From NCBI RefSeq assembly GCF_014137975.1, contig NZ_JACGWZ010000001.1, positions 1,302,001 to 1,366,000 on the forward strand: a stretch of DNA of 64,000 bases, written 5' to 3'. The stretch is from Halosaccharopolyspora lacisalsi (GTDB lineage Bacteria; Actinomycetota; Actinomycetes; Mycobacteriales; Pseudonocardiaceae). The translations under genes and the position numbers were made by a program. Shown in pieces: positions 35,185-44,769 of the stretch. Position 1 is the first letter of the stretch. Each line of letters begins with the position of its first letter. The notes beneath the pieces are model-generated. The model was not told where the DNA came from, did not search any database, and saw only the letters and a program-made list of their open reading frames with translations.

Positions 35185-35607
35185 CTATGCGCGGGAATCG
35201 GCGCGCGCCTGCACGTCGGAGTCGGAGCAGAATCCCTTACCGGTGCGCTTGAGGCACAGCAAACCGAGCAGCACGTGGTGGTCGTCGATCACGGCGAGGC
35301 GTCGTCTCCCGCTCGCGACCATCGCTCGCCAGGTGGTGTCGAGATCGGCACCGGGGCCGACGACGCGGCCGCGCAGCCGCCCGGCCAGCCGGGCGGGCAG
35401 ATCCGGGGGCGCCGAGCTGATGTCAGACCGCTCCACGACGGCCGACAGCGCGCCGTCCGCGGCGATGAGCGCGGCGTGGACGTGGTCGTCGTGGAAGAGA
35501 TCGTGCACGTCACTGACGGTCGTCGTGGGGCCGCACAGTTTGGGGGCGCGGATCATGTGCTCGGCCACGCTCGTGGGAGCGCTGTTGCGATCATTGGGTG
35601 AGGTCAT
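35185..35607 (-). CDS. CBS-domain protein
   Basis: A 140-residue protein consisting of a CBS pair: TSVAEHMIRAPKLCGPTTTVSDVHDLF, then HVHAALIAADGALSAVVERSDI, and a second module with DTTWRAMVASGRRRLAVIDDHHVLLGLLCLKRTG. Such modules bind adenine nucleotides and act as energy sensors. ATG 35607 is the likely start; an in-frame GTG at 35679 would add 24 weakly conserved residues. It lies 81 bp downstream of the FdhF-type gene on the same strand and may be co-transcribed. Confidence 0.78.
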   Translation of the reverse strand: MTSPNDRNSAPTSVAEHMIRAPKLCGPTTTVSDVHDLFHDDHVHAALIAADGALSAVVERSDISSAPPDLPARLAGRLRGRVVGPGADLDTTWRAMVASGRRRLAVIDDHHVLLGLLCLKRTGKGFCSDSDVQARADSRA

Positions 35608-35688
35608 GCGGGAGAGCTCTTCAGTCGGGCAGGGGCGTGATCGGTCCCGAGGTTGGGGGCCGACCGCTTCCGCGCGCACCGGGACGTC

Positions 35689-38022
35689 TCACAGGTCCTG
35701 CTCGGGCCCGGTCGTACGTTCGAGACGGACGATGATCGCCTTCGACACGGGGGTGTTGGACCGCTCGGCGACCGCGCCGAGCGGAACGAGTGGATTGGCC
35801 TCGGGATAGTAGGCGGCGGCGCAGCCCTTCGCAGTGGGGTAGGCGACTACGCGGAATCGTTCGACCCGACGTTCCTCGGTGACGCCCTGGTCACCGCTCC
35901 ATGCTGACACCAGGTTGACGAGGTCGCCATCAGCGAGGTCGAGCGAGGCGATGTCGTCGGCGTTGATCAGGACAACGCGACGCGCGTCCTCGATGCCGCG
36001 GTAGCGGTCGGACAACCCGTAGATCGTCGTGTTGTACTGGTCGTGGCTGCGCAACGTCTGCAGCAGTAGACGGCCTTCGGGGATCTCGATGGGTTCGGGG
36101 ATGTTGACCGTGAAGTTCGCTCTGCCCGTTTTCGTCGTGAAGGTGCGGTTGTCGCGGGGTCCGTTCGGAAGGACGAACCCGTCAGGTTGGCGGACACGTC
36201 GATTGAAATTCGCGCAGCCGGGCACGACGGCCGCGATGTGATCGCGGATCACGTCGTAGTCGGCCTCGAAGTCCTCCCAGCGGATCGGATGTTCGGGGCC
36301 GAGGAGTTTGCGGGCCAGGCGCGAGATGATCGCAACCTCGGACAGAAGGTGTTCGGAGGCGGGTGCAAGACGCCCCCTCGAGGCGTGGACCACGGACATC
36401 GAGTCCTCGACGGTGACGAATTGATCGCCGGATTCCTGCGGGTCGCGTTCGGTGCGACCCAGTGTCGGCAGGATGAGCGCGGTGCGGCCGGGTACTGCAT
36501 GGGACCTGTTCAGTTTGGTCGAGACCTGCACGGTCAGGGCACAAGCGCGCAGCGCGCGTTCGGTTCCTCGGGTGTCGGGTGTCGCGGACGCGAAGTTTCC
36601 GCCTACTGCGAAGAACGCCTTGACGTTCCCGGTCTTCATTGCTTTGAGCGTGTCGACCGTGTCCAAGCCGTGGTGGCGTGGCATGGTCACGCCGAATTCG
36701 TTTTCGAGGGCGTCGAGGAAGGTGTCCGGCATCTTCTCCCAGATGCCCATCGTCCGATCGCCCTGAACGTTGGAGTGGCCGCGAACCGGGCACACGCCGG
36801 CGCCCGGCTTGCCGATCATACCGCGTAGCAGCATCAGGTTGACGACTTCGCGAATCGTGTCGACACCCTGTTTGTGCTGGGTCAATCCCATCGCCCAGCA
36901 TGCCACGGTGCGCTCGGAGTCGATCAGCATCTCGGCGATTCTGGTGATCTGTTCACGGGGGAGACCGGTAGCCTCGACAACCTCGTCCCAGTCAACCCAG
37001 CGCGCCTGGTCCGCGAACTCGTCGTAGCCGTGCGTGCATTCGTCGATGAACTGCTGGTCGAGCACTCCGCCCCGGTCGTGCTCTGCCTGCAACAGCAGTG
37101 ACCCCAGCGCCTTGAACAGTGCCAGGTCTCCGCCGATGCGGATCTGCGCGAACTCGTCGGCCAGCGGTGAGCCACGTCCGAGCGCCCCCCGGAGGTTTTG
37201 CGGGTTCTTGAACCGCATCAGGCCCGTCTCCGGAAGCGGATTCACGGCAACGATCCTTCCGCCGCGGTGCTTTACCTTTTCCAGTGAAGCCAGCATGCGC
37301 GGATGGTTGGTTCCCGGGTTCTGCCCGACCACCAGTACCAGGTCGGCGTGTTCGAGGTCGGACAGCGACACCGAACCCTTTCCGATGCCGATGGTCTCGG
37401 TCAGCGCCGTGCCGGACGACTCGTGGCACATGTTCGAGCAGTCCGGCAGGTTGTTCGTGCCGAAAGAGCGCACCAGGAGCTGGTGGAGAAACGCCGCTTC
37501 GTTGCTCGTGCGTCCCGAGGTGTAGAACGTTGCCTCGTCCGGGCCGTTCAAGCGGCGGAGCTCGCTGGCGATGACGTCGAACGCCTCGTTCCAGGTGATC
37601 GGACGGTAATGGGTGTCGCCGCCGCGAAGGACCACAGGGTGCGTGATGCGTCCCTGCTGGCCCAGCCAGTAGTCGGTCTTGTCGGCCAGATCGGCCACGG
37701 AGTGTCGAGCGAAGAAGTCCGGTCCCACCCGGCGGGTGGTGGCCTCCTCGGCGACCGCCTTGGCGCCGTTCTCGCAGAACTCGGCGGCCTTGCGCTTGTC
37801 TCCGTCGGCTTCCTGCGGGTCCGGCCAAGCACAACCCGGGCAGTCGAATCCGGACCGCTGGTTCAGCAGTGGCAGCGTTCGGGTGGTCCGACTCACCCCC
37901 ATCTGTTCCCAGCTGCGTTGCAGCGAGACCAGCACGCCCTTCATGCCAGCCGCCGCATCTTCGGCAGCACCTACTTCGAGGCGGCTTTCGTCGATGTCGT
38001 GCCGAGGCGCATTTCGGGCCAC
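35689..38022 (-). CDS. FdhF/YdeP-family molybdopterin oxidoreductase (formate-dehydrogenase-like)
   Basis: A 777-residue molybdenum bis-MGD enzyme. The N-terminus has GFDCPGCAWPDP, typical of the YdeP branch, not the four-cysteine FeS motif of classical FdhF. Further on are FYTSGRTSNEAAFLHQLLVR, CSNMCHESSGTAL, GQNPGTNHPRMLASLEK, GRTERDP and the C-terminal cofactor domain with SAWSGDQG. Start GTG 38022 follows GAGGAGAGGAAG; the frame upstream is not homologous. Family members are often annotated formate dehydrogenase alpha but are mostly uncharacterised. Here, beside betaine demethylation and PurU, oxidation of C1-derived formate is a reasonable inference. Confidence 0.85.
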   Translation of the reverse strand: MARNAPRHDIDESRLEVGAAEDAAAGMKGVLVSLQRSWEQMGVSRTTRTLPLLNQRSGFDCPGCAWPDPQEADGDKRKAAEFCENGAKAVAEEATTRRVGPDFFARHSVADLADKTDYWLGQQGRITHPVVLRGGDTHYRPITWNEAFDVIASELRRLNGPDEATFYTSGRTSNEAAFLHQLLVRSFGTNNLPDCSNMCHESSGTALTETIGIGKGSVSLSDLEHADLVLVVGQNPGTNHPRMLASLEKVKHRGGRIVAVNPLPETGLMRFKNPQNLRGALGRGSPLADEFAQIRIGGDLALFKALGSLLLQAEHDRGGVLDQQFIDECTHGYDEFADQARWVDWDEVVEATGLPREQITRIAEMLIDSERTVACWAMGLTQHKQGVDTIREVVNLMLLRGMIGKPGAGVCPVRGHSNVQGDRTMGIWEKMPDTFLDALENEFGVTMPRHHGLDTVDTLKAMKTGNVKAFFAVGGNFASATPDTRGTERALRACALTVQVSTKLNRSHAVPGRTALILPTLGRTERDPQESGDQFVTVEDSMSVVHASRGRLAPASEHLLSEVAIISRLARKLLGPEHPIRWEDFEADYDVIRDHIAAVVPGCANFNRRVRQPDGFVLPNGPRDNRTFTTKTGRANFTVNIPEPIEIPEGRLLLQTLRSHDQYNTTIYGLSDRYRGIEDARRVVLINADDIASLDLADGDLVNLVSAWSGDQGVTEERRVERFRVVAYPTAKGCAAAYYPEANPLVPLGAVAERSNTPVSKAIIVRLERTTGPEQDL

Positions 38023-38060
38023 TGGTCTTCCTCTCCTCGTGACGCGGGTAGTACTTGGTG

Positions 38061-38122
38061 CATGCCAGAACGGGTGGTGGCCCCGGCTCGGCGAGAGCCG
38101 AACCCACCACCCTTGCCGGCAT
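38061..38122. terminator. Long hairpin between the Rieske gene and the FdhF-type gene
   Basis: CATGCC...GGGTGGTGG (to 38080) pairs with CCACCACCC...GGCATG (38104-38122), enclosing a smaller CGGCTC/GAGCCG hairpin. It lies after the Rieske oxygenase stop on the minus strand and probably ends that transcript. Confidence 0.68.
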
Positions 38123-38222
38123 GACCAGTGGTGGGGTGGGGCCACGCCGGACGTCGCTTCGCGATGTGACTGGCGGTAGCTTCCTGACGACGTGCTCGTC
38201 GGCCCTACTGCGCCATCGGCAA

Positions 38223-39371
38223 CTAGGATGCCCGGTCGTGGGACCGCGTTTCCTCGCCGATCCGGGTGCGTACCCACTCGTGGAAGGCGCCGATGTGGTG
38301 CTCGCTGGGCACGAGCACGCCGCCGGCGGCGTAGGAGCGCGAGTCCATCGCCAGCTGGCACCGCTCGCAGGCGTCGAAGTCCTGCCGGTTGACTCGGTCG
38401 AACAGCTCCACCGACCGGGACAGATCCGTGCCCGAGGCCACGACGTCGGGGTGGTAGAGCCAGTCGCACTCGATGAGCGTGCGGTCCGGGGCGAGCGGGA
38501 ACATCCGGTGGAAGACCACGTGGTCGGGGACGAGGTTGATGAAGACCTGGGGTTTGACGGTCATCGCGTAGTAGCGGCGGTTCTGGTGCTCACCGACCCC
38601 GGGCAACCGTTCCGCCCCCTCGCTGCCGTCGACGGTGAAGCCCTGCACGTCGTCGCCGAACTCGGCCCCGTGGCCGACGTAGTACTGCGCGGCGAACCCG
38701 TCGGCGAACTCCGGCAGGACCTCGGTGAGCTCGGGGTGGATGGTCGCGCAGTGATAGCACTCCATGAAGTTCTCGATGATCTGCTTCCAGTTCGCCTTCA
38801 CGTCGTAGGTGATGCGCGTTCCCAGGCTCAGCGAGGCGACGTCGTAGGCGCCGATCTCCTCGGCGCCACCGAGCCGTTCGGCGACGTCGGCGACGACGGT
38901 GTCCTCGAACGACGGAGGGTCGTCGGCCAGGCACACCCACGCGTAACCCAGCCATTCACGCACGGCCAGGTGGTGCAGGCCGAGCTCGCCGCGGTCCACG
39001 TCGGGCATGTCGGTGAGGTTGGGGGCGGCGATGAGCTTGCCGTCCAGACCGTAGGTCCAGGCGTGGTAGGGACACTGGAAGGAGCGCTTGACCTGCCCCT
39101 GCTGTTCGGTGCACAGGCGCGCGCCGCGGTGACGGCACACGTTGAGGAAGGCGTTGATCTCGCCTCGGCGGCCCCGCGAGACGAGCACGCTCTCCCGACC
39201 GATCTGCACCGTCCGGTACGTGCCGGGTTCGGCGATGTCGGCGCTGCGCACCGCGCAGAACCACTGGGTCTCGAAGATGCGGGACTGCTCGAGCGCGAAG
39301 ATCGCCGGGTCGGTGTAGTAGTGACCCGCCAGAGTGGGCATCAAGCTTTGCGATGATTCGGTGGTCGTCAT
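38223..39371 (-). CDS. gbcA: Rieske non-heme iron oxygenase, glycine-betaine monooxygenase type
   Basis: A 382-residue ring-hydroxylating-type oxygenase alpha subunit. The Rieske [2Fe-2S] ligands are Cys79-x-His81 (NVCRHRGA) and Cys100-x2-His103 (FQCPYHAW). The mononuclear iron site is NFMECYHCATIHPEL with His207 and His212 and the bridging acidic residue near 204. GbcA-type enzymes demethylate glycine betaine to dimethylglycine with release of formaldehyde. The assignment rests on family and context: dimethylglycine dehydrogenase, sarcosine oxidase, a Rieske ferredoxin and a ferredoxin reductase all lie nearby. A carnitine or stachydrine demethylase remains possible. Confidence 0.82.
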   Translation of the reverse strand: MTTTESSQSLMPTLAGHYYTDPAIFALEQSRIFETQWFCAVRSADIAEPGTYRTVQIGRESVLVSRGRRGEINAFLNVCRHRGARLCTEQQGQVKRSFQCPYHAWTYGLDGKLIAAPNLTDMPDVDRGELGLHHLAVREWLGYAWVCLADDPPSFEDTVVADVAERLGGAEEIGAYDVASLSLGTRITYDVKANWKQIIENFMECYHCATIHPELTEVLPEFADGFAAQYYVGHGAEFGDDVQGFTVDGSEGAERLPGVGEHQNRRYYAMTVKPQVFINLVPDHVVFHRMFPLAPDRTLIECDWLYHPDVVASGTDLSRSVELFDRVNRQDFDACERCQLAMDSRSYAAGGVLVPSEHHIGAFHEWVRTRIGEETRSHDRAS

Positions 39372-39548
39372 GGTCGAACCTCACTTGGTTGATTCACGCG
39401 GCTTGCGGGATGAGCCGACGGGGGCGAAGAGGCCGATCGGATACTGCGCCGGAAGATCCGCCATTTTGGCGTTCGAACGGGCGCGGCTCCCGTTGACCTC
39501 GGATTCGGAGACGTGCGGTCGGTGCCCTCGGGCGTGTTTGCCGCGCGT

Positions 39549-39586
39549 GGCCAGGTGGTTGGCGGTGGCCCCCATGCCACCTGGCC
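39549..39586. terminator. Hairpin between the dehydrogenase and Rieske genes
   Basis: GGCCAGGTGG (39549-39558) pairs with CCACCTGGCC (39577-39586) in the 260-bp gap. It could end the Rieske-upstream transcript, so the two genes may be separate units. Confidence 0.6.
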
Positions 39587-39631
39587 CGCGACGATGACGC
39601 CGTCGTGGGTTGACTCGTCTCCTCACCGGGG

Positions 39632-42085
39632 TCAGCGGCGGATGCGGGTCATGTCGGGGTCGAACAGGGGCTCTTCGGCGACGGTGGCGGGGAGTCGGTC
39701 GCCGAAGTACTCGACGTGCACGCGGTCGCCGGGTCGGGTGGTGGGGGTGGGCAGCCACGCGTAGGCGATCGAGCGCTCCAGCGTGTATCCGTAGGTGGCG
39801 CTGGTGACGTATCCGGTCCCGGCGTCGGTGTGGACGGGCTCCTTGCCCATGACGACGTGTCCGGGGTCGTCGAGCAGCAGTGGGACGAGTTTGTGCTCGG
39901 GTTCGCGGTCAGCGAGGTCGGTCAGGGCCTTGCGCCCGACGAAGTCGCCCTTGTTCATCCGGACCGCGAAGCCCACGCCCGCGTCGAACGGGTTGTGCTC
40001 GGTGGTCATGTCCGTGCCCCACGCGCGGTAGCCCTTCTCGATCCGCATGCTGTTGAAGGCGCTGCGCCCGGCGGCAACGACGCCGAAGTTCTGGCCCGCT
40101 TCCCACAGGGCGTCCCACAACCGCAGACCCACGTCCGCGTCGGCGTAGAGCTCCCAGCCGAGCTCGCCCACGTAGGACACGCGAAGCGCGGTGACCGGTA
40201 CACCGGCGATCGTGACGCGGCGGGCCTTGAAGAAGCCGAACCGTTCGTGGGACAGGTCGTCACTGCTCAGCGGCTGTACCAGAGCGCGCGCGTTCGGCCC
40301 CCACACGCCGATGCAGCAGGTCCCCGCCGTGATGTCGCGAATGGACACCGAGCGGTCGCGGGGAGCGTGTCGCAGCAGCCAGTCCAGGTCCAGGGTGGAG
40401 TTGACTCCGACCTGGAACTCCTCGTCGCCGAGGCGAGCGACGGTGAGGTCGCTGCGCACCCCACCCGCCTCGTCGAGCAGCAGGGTGTAGCTGACCGCAC
40501 CCGGCTTGCGGCGCATCTGGTTGGTCGTCATCCGCTGCAGGAAGTCCAGGGCGCCGGGCCCGGAGACCTCCAGGCGCTTGAGCGGCGTCATGTCGAACAG
40601 GGCGACGCTGTTGCGGGTGGCGAGTGCTTCGGCCGCCGCGATCGGGGACCAGTACCGCGAAGCCCACTCACTCCGCGGGGGAAGCGAGAGCTCGTCGGCG
40701 AGCGCGGCGTTGGCCTCGTACCAGTGCGGGCGCTCCCAGCCGGCACCTTCCAGGAAGAAAGCCCCGAGTTCCCGCTGACGCGCGTGGAACGGGCTCGTAC
40801 GCAGGTCACGGGGTGTGTCGGCCGGCTGCAGGGGGTGCAGGACGTCGTAGACCTCGACGAAGGCCCGCGTCGCGCGTTCGGCGACGTAGCCGGGGTCGAG
40901 CTGGACCTGTTCGAACCGGTGCACGTCGCAGTCGTGCACGTCGACCGTCGAGCGGCCGTCGGTCATCCACTCGGCCAGGGCTCGTGCGACCCCGGCCGAG
41001 TGCGTCACCCACACGGCCTCGGCCATCCAGAAACCGGCCACCTCGCGCGACTCACCCATCAGCGGCATGCCGTCGGTGGTGAACGACATGGCCCCGTTGA
41101 AGCCCTCCTCGACCTGCGTGTCGTGCAGGGCGGGCAGCAGCTTGCGCGCCTCCTTCCACGAGCCCTCGAAGTCCTCCTCGGTGAACTCGAGCACGGAGGG
41201 CATCACGGCGGCGTCGTCGAAGGCGGGCACGTCACCGAGGTCGATCGGCATCGGCCTGTGGGCGTAGGAGCCGATGCCGAGCCGGTCGCCGTGCTCGCGG
41301 AAGTACAGGTCGGCGTCCTGGTGGCGCAGGATCGGGCGCCGCGCCGAGGTCGGGTCCGCACCGAGCTCGGAGAGCTCGGGCAGGGGGCTGGTCTTGGCGT
41401 ACTGGTGCGCCATCGGCAGCAGCGGTATGTCCACGCCGGCCATCGCGCCGATCTTCGGTCCCCACAGACCGGCGGTGGACACGACCATGTCGGCGGGCAC
41501 GGCTCCCTTGTCGGTGACCACACTGCTCACCCGGCCGCCGCGCTGCTCGACGTCGACCACGGTGTGGTGGGCCAGGAACACCGCTCCTCGCGCGAGGGCC
41601 CGGCGGGCCTGTTCCGCGCCGGCCGGGACGGCCTTGGCCAACCCGTCGTCCGGGGTGTGCAGACCGCCGATGACCTGGTCGACGTCCACGGTCGGCCACA
41701 TTTCGACGCACTCCTGCGGCGTGATCAACCGGGAGCGCACGCCCCACGAGGTGGCCAGCCCGTGCTTGCGCTGCAGGTCGTGCCAGCGTGCGGTGGTGGT
41801 CGCCAGCTCGAGCCCGCCGAGCGCGTCGAAGCACGGGTCGCCCTCGTGCCGCAGTTCGCTGAACTTGCTCACGGTGTACTGCGCGAACTTGGTGAGGGTC
41901 TTGGACCCGCTGGTGGCGAACACCAGGCCGGGGGCGTGCGAGGTGGAGCCGCCGGTGGCGAACAGCGGTCCCTGCTCGAGGACGGTCACGTTCGTCCAGC
42001 CGCGCTCGGTGAGCTCGTCGGCCAGCGAGCATCCGACGATCCCGGCGCCGATGATGACCACGCGGGATTGGGCGGAAGGTGTCAC
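39632..42085 (-). CDS. Dimethylglycine/sarcosine dehydrogenase-like FAD protein with folate (GcvT) domain
   Basis: An 817-residue two-part enzyme. The N-terminal half is a DAO-type FAD domain (VVIIGAGIVGCSLADELTERG at 9-29, TSHAPGLVFATSGSKT, and GFWMAEAVWVTHSAGVARALAEWM). The C-terminal half is a GcvT-like tetrahydrofolate domain (WASRYWSPIAAAEALATRN, SYVGELGWELYA, GTDMTTEHNPFDAG). This layout fits dimethylglycine dehydrogenase/oxidase, which demethylates dimethylglycine to sarcosine and can pass the methyl to folate as methylene-THF. Start GTG 42085 is behind AAAGGACG. It follows the Rieske step in the pathway. Confidence 0.88.
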   Translation of the reverse strand: MTPSAQSRVVIIGAGIVGCSLADELTERGWTNVTVLEQGPLFATGGSTSHAPGLVFATSGSKTLTKFAQYTVSKFSELRHEGDPCFDALGGLELATTTARWHDLQRKHGLATSWGVRSRLITPQECVEMWPTVDVDQVIGGLHTPDDGLAKAVPAGAEQARRALARGAVFLAHHTVVDVEQRGGRVSSVVTDKGAVPADMVVSTAGLWGPKIGAMAGVDIPLLPMAHQYAKTSPLPELSELGADPTSARRPILRHQDADLYFREHGDRLGIGSYAHRPMPIDLGDVPAFDDAAVMPSVLEFTEEDFEGSWKEARKLLPALHDTQVEEGFNGAMSFTTDGMPLMGESREVAGFWMAEAVWVTHSAGVARALAEWMTDGRSTVDVHDCDVHRFEQVQLDPGYVAERATRAFVEVYDVLHPLQPADTPRDLRTSPFHARQRELGAFFLEGAGWERPHWYEANAALADELSLPPRSEWASRYWSPIAAAEALATRNSVALFDMTPLKRLEVSGPGALDFLQRMTTNQMRRKPGAVSYTLLLDEAGGVRSDLTVARLGDEEFQVGVNSTLDLDWLLRHAPRDRSVSIRDITAGTCCIGVWGPNARALVQPLSSDDLSHERFGFFKARRVTIAGVPVTALRVSYVGELGWELYADADVGLRLWDALWEAGQNFGVVAAGRSAFNSMRIEKGYRAWGTDMTTEHNPFDAGVGFAVRMNKGDFVGRKALTDLADREPEHKLVPLLLDDPGHVVMGKEPVHTDAGTGYVTSATYGYTLERSIAYAWLPTPTTRPGDRVHVEYFGDRLPATVAEEPLFDPDMTRIRR

Positions 42086-42292
42086 CAGCTTTCGTCCTTT
42101 CCATGTGTTGTGGGGATTGCGATCACTGGCCCGCCCTGGCAGGCCTGGCCGCACCCCCGGGGGCAGGTGCGCGATGAGCTTGAGGGAAAGGCGATCGTGA
42201 GGAGCGGCGACACCGAGCGGTCGCGGCGCTCGCCGCACCTACCGGTGTCGTCGCGTCAATGGGGGAACGTGGTGCGAGAGGTGTACCGGATC

Positions 42293-42330
42293 GGGGGGTG
42301 GGCAACTCTTGTGAGTGTTGCCCACTCCCC
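42293..42330. terminator. Hairpin terminator after the MBL-fold gene
   Basis: GGGGGTGGGCAAC near 42295-42306 pairs with GTTGCCCACTCCCC (42317-42330). It lies 43 bp beyond the stop of the minus-strand formaldehyde-dehydrogenase/MBL pair and separates it from the dehydrogenase gene. Confidence 0.68.
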
Positions 42331-42372
42331 GACGAACCGGTGCGGAGTTGCTGGTGCGTCACGTCAGCGGCG

Positions 42373-43002
42373 TCAGTAGCCGCGGGCGATCCACTCGTCG
42401 AGGTGCGGGGCCTCGGCCCCGACCGTCGTGGTCGGACCGTGTCCGGTGTGGACGACGGTTTCGGACGGCAGCGTCAGCAGGCGCCGCGCGATCGAATCGG
42501 TGATCACCGAGAAGTCCGAGTAGGACCGCCCCGTCGCTCCGGGTCCGCCCGCGAACAGGGTGTCGCCCGAGAACAGCCGGCCGTTCTCGGCGTCGTGCAG
42601 GCTGACCCCGCCCCAGGTGTGCCCGGGTGTGTGCAGCACGTGCAGGTCGGTGCCGGCCACCGTGAGGATCTCGTCCTCGGACAGCGACCCGTCCGGCTCT
42701 CTGTCGGGGTAGACCTGCTGCCAGAGCTCGCGGTCCTCCGCGTGCAGCAGGACCGGGGCCCCGACCTTGTCGGCCAGCGGCACGGCACCGTTGATGTGGT
42801 CGTTGTGCCCGTGGGTGCACACGACCGCGGTGACTGATCGCGATCCGATCGTCTCGAGGATCAGGTCGGGCTCGTGCGCGGGATCCACGACGAGGACCTC
42901 GCGGTCGTCACCGATGATCCACACGTTGTTGTCGACGTCGAAGGTGCCGCCGTCCAGGACGAACCGTCCGGACGTGGTCACCAGCTCCACGCGGGCGCTC
43001 AT
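42373..43002 (-). CDS. MBL-fold metallohydrolase paired with mycothiol formaldehyde dehydrogenase
   Basis: A 209-residue glyoxalase-II-like protein. The dinuclear metal motif is HGHNDH (His64, His66, Asp68, His69), followed by [29 protein letters not shown] and a final TGHGPTT. Its ATG overlaps the stop of the formaldehyde dehydrogenase gene. By analogy with S-formylglutathione hydrolase it probably hydrolyses S-formylmycothiol to formate and mycothiol; this is inference from coupling and fold. Confidence 0.85.
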   Translation of the reverse strand: MSARVELVTTSGRFVLDGGTFDVDNNVWIIGDDREVLVVDPAHEPDLILETIGSRSVTAVVCTHGHNDHINGAVPLADKVGAPVLLHAEDRELWQQVYPDREPDGSLSEDEILTVAGTDLHVLHTPGHTWGGVSLHDAENGRLFSGDTLFAGGPGATGRSYSDFSVITDSIARRLLTLPSETVVHTGHGPTTTVGAEAPHLDEWIARGY

Positions 43003-44087
43003 CCCAGCACCACCACCGAACGCAGCACCTCGCCGCGGTGCATCCGGTCGAAGGCGTGCTCCACCTCGTCCAGCGCGATCCGCTCGGTGATGAACGCGTC
43101 GAGGTCGATGCGTCCCCGCTGGTGCAGGTCTACCAGCGTCGGGAAGTCCCGGGACGGCAGGCAGTCGCCGTACCAGGAGGACTTGACCGCCCCTCCGCGC
43201 GCGAACACGTCGAGCAGCGGCAGTTCCAGCTTCATCTCCGGCGTGGGCACCCCCACCAGCACCGCCGTTCCGGCGAGGTCGCGGGCGTAGAACGCCTGCT
43301 TGAACGTCTCGGGACGGCCGACGGCGTCGATGACCACGTCGGCGCCGAACCCGTCGGTCAGCTCCCTGACCGCCTCGACGGGATCGACGTGGCGGACGTT
43401 GACGAGGTCCGTGGCGCCGAACTTCTCGGCCCAGCTGAGCTTTTTCGGGTCGATGTCGATCGCGATCACGCGCCGTGCCGCCGCCAGGTCGGCACCGGCG
43501 ACGGCCGCACTGCCGACCCCGCCGCACCCGATCACGGCCACGGTGTCCCCGCGCTGGACCGGCGCGGTGTTCACGGCCGATCCGATCCCGGCCATGATGC
43601 CGCAGCCGAGCAGGCCGGCGACTTCCGGCGAGCACTCGGGATCGACTTTCGTGCACTGGCCCGCGGCGACCAGCGTCTTGTCCGCGAAGGCCCCGATCCC
43701 GAGCGCGGGCGACAGCGGGGTGCCGTCGATCAGGGTCATCGGTTGGGTCGCGTTGTGCGTGTCGAAGCAGTACTCGTGACGACCGCGCCGACACGCCCGG
43801 CACCGCCCGCACACGGCACGCCAATTCAGCACCACGAAGTCACCGACGGCTACCTCCTCGACACCGTCGCCGACCGCCTCGACGACGCCTGCGGCCTCGT
43901 GGCCGAGCAGGAACGGGAACCCGTCGTCGATGCCGCCCTCCCGGTACTGAAGGTCCGTGTGGCAGACGCCGCAGGCCTGCACGGCCACGACCGCCTCCCC
44001 CGGCCCGGGATCGGGAACGACGATGTCCAGCACCTCCACGGGTGCCCCTTCTTTGTGCGCGATCACCCCGCGGACCTCTTGTGCCAA
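42999..44087 (-). CDS. mscR: Mycothiol-dependent formaldehyde dehydrogenase / S-nitrosomycothiol reductase
   Basis: A 362-residue class III zinc alcohol dehydrogenase. Catalytic zinc ligands are CGVCHTD and GHEAAG; the structural zinc cysteines are [15 protein letters not shown]; the NAD site is [15 protein letters not shown]. The N-terminus matches MscR ([29 protein letters not shown]). The start is probably TTG 44087, nine bases after GAGGAG; no ATG or GTG fits. It oxidises the formaldehyde released by the betaine demethylases, as S-hydroxymethylmycothiol. It is divergent from the Rieske ferredoxin gene across an operator-rich gap. Confidence 0.92.
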   Translation of the reverse strand: MAQEVRGVIAHKEGAPVEVLDIVVPDPGPGEAVVAVQACGVCHTDLQYREGGIDDGFPFLLGHEAAGVVEAVGDGVEEVAVGDFVVLNWRAVCGRCRACRRGRHEYCFDTHNATQPMTLIDGTPLSPALGIGAFADKTLVAAGQCTKVDPECSPEVAGLLGCGIMAGIGSAVNTAPVQRGDTVAVIGCGGVGSAAVAGADLAAARRVIAIDIDPKKLSWAEKFGATDLVNVRHVDPVEAVRELTDGFGADVVIDAVGRPETFKQAFYARDLAGTAVLVGVPTPEMKLELPLLDVFARGGAVKSSWYGDCLPSRDFPTLVDLHQRGRIDLDAFITERIALDEVEHAFDRMHRGEVLRSVVVLG

Positions 44088-44161
44088 CAGGCCACTCTCC
44101 TCTCGCAAGCAGGGACGTGAGATGTGTTCGGGCCGACCTCGTCGAATCCCGTAACCAAAAC

Positions 44162-44408
44162 AGTTGCGTCATGCACAAACTGTTGCGGTATGCGAGACAT
44201 GATGCGGTGTCGTGTTCATGCCGTCAAGGAGTCTCTCGTCATCCGAATCGGCCAATTTTGTGACTGTGGTCACATGCCGTATTGCGCAACAAAGGCCCTG
44301 GCGAGGACGACGCGTTCGCTGTCGACGAAGTTCGTCGCTCTCTTGACGATCGCCGGCACGCCGGGCAGTCTGTTGCGCATACCGAATCGAGTTTTCTAAT
44401 ACGCAACA
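44162..44408. promoter_or_regulatory. Cluster of five TGTTGCG-type sites in the divergent promoter
   Basis: The 330-bp gap between mscR and the ferredoxin gene holds AGTTGCGTCATGC (44162), TGTTGCGGTATGCG (44181), CCGTATTGCGCAACA (44277-44291, reverse), TGTTGCGCATACC (44371) and TAATACGCAACA (44397-44408, reverse). The last touches the ribosome site of the ferredoxin gene. The common core is TGTTGCGyAT in both orientations, suggesting binding sites of a regulator of betaine/C1 catabolism. Confidence 0.68.
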
Positions 44409-44418
44409 GGAGGGGTCG

Positions 44419-44769
44419 ATGTTTGCCGTCTGCCGTGTCGAGGAGCTGCCCCCCGGTGAGTCGATCCGGTTCACCGCCGACGTCGCCGTCGCCGTGTTCA
44501 ACGCCGACGGCGAGTTCTACGCGGTCGACGACACGTGCACCCACCAGGACGCCTCGTTGTCCGACGGCTTCCTCGAGGGGTGCTTCGTGGAGTGCCCACT
44601 GCACGCGGCGTTCTTCGACCTGCGCACGGGCGCCCCGACCTGCCTTCCCGCGAAGCGGCCGGTGCGCACGCACCCGGTCACGGTCGACAACGACGTCGTC
44701 TACGTGCACGTCGAGCCCCACGGCCAGGTCCCGCAGGAAGCCGGCCGGGAGCAGGAGGAAGTCGCATGA
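44419..44769 (+). CDS. Rieske [2Fe-2S] ferredoxin
   Basis: A 116-residue Rieske-type ferredoxin with ligands Cys40-x-His42 (DTCTHQDASL) and Cys59-x2-His62 (ECPLHAAFF). It is the probable electron carrier between the FAD reductase encoded immediately downstream (4-bp ATGA overlap) and the Rieske oxygenase at 38.2 kb. In pseudomonads this role is filled by a single reductase, GbcB; here it is split into two proteins. AGGAGGGG precedes ATG 44419. Confidence 0.9.
   Translation: MFAVCRVEELPPGESIRFTADVAVAVFNADGEFYAVDDTCTHQDASLSDGFLEGCFVECPLHAAFFDLRTGAPTCLPAKRPVRTHPVTVDNDVVYVHVEPHGQVPQEAGREQEEVA

Noticed and set aside
39716-42379. A long plus-strand open frame opposite the dimethylglycine dehydrogenase gene
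   Set aside because: It is a shadow of the real minus-strand gene, with Val/Gly/His-rich low-information sequence.
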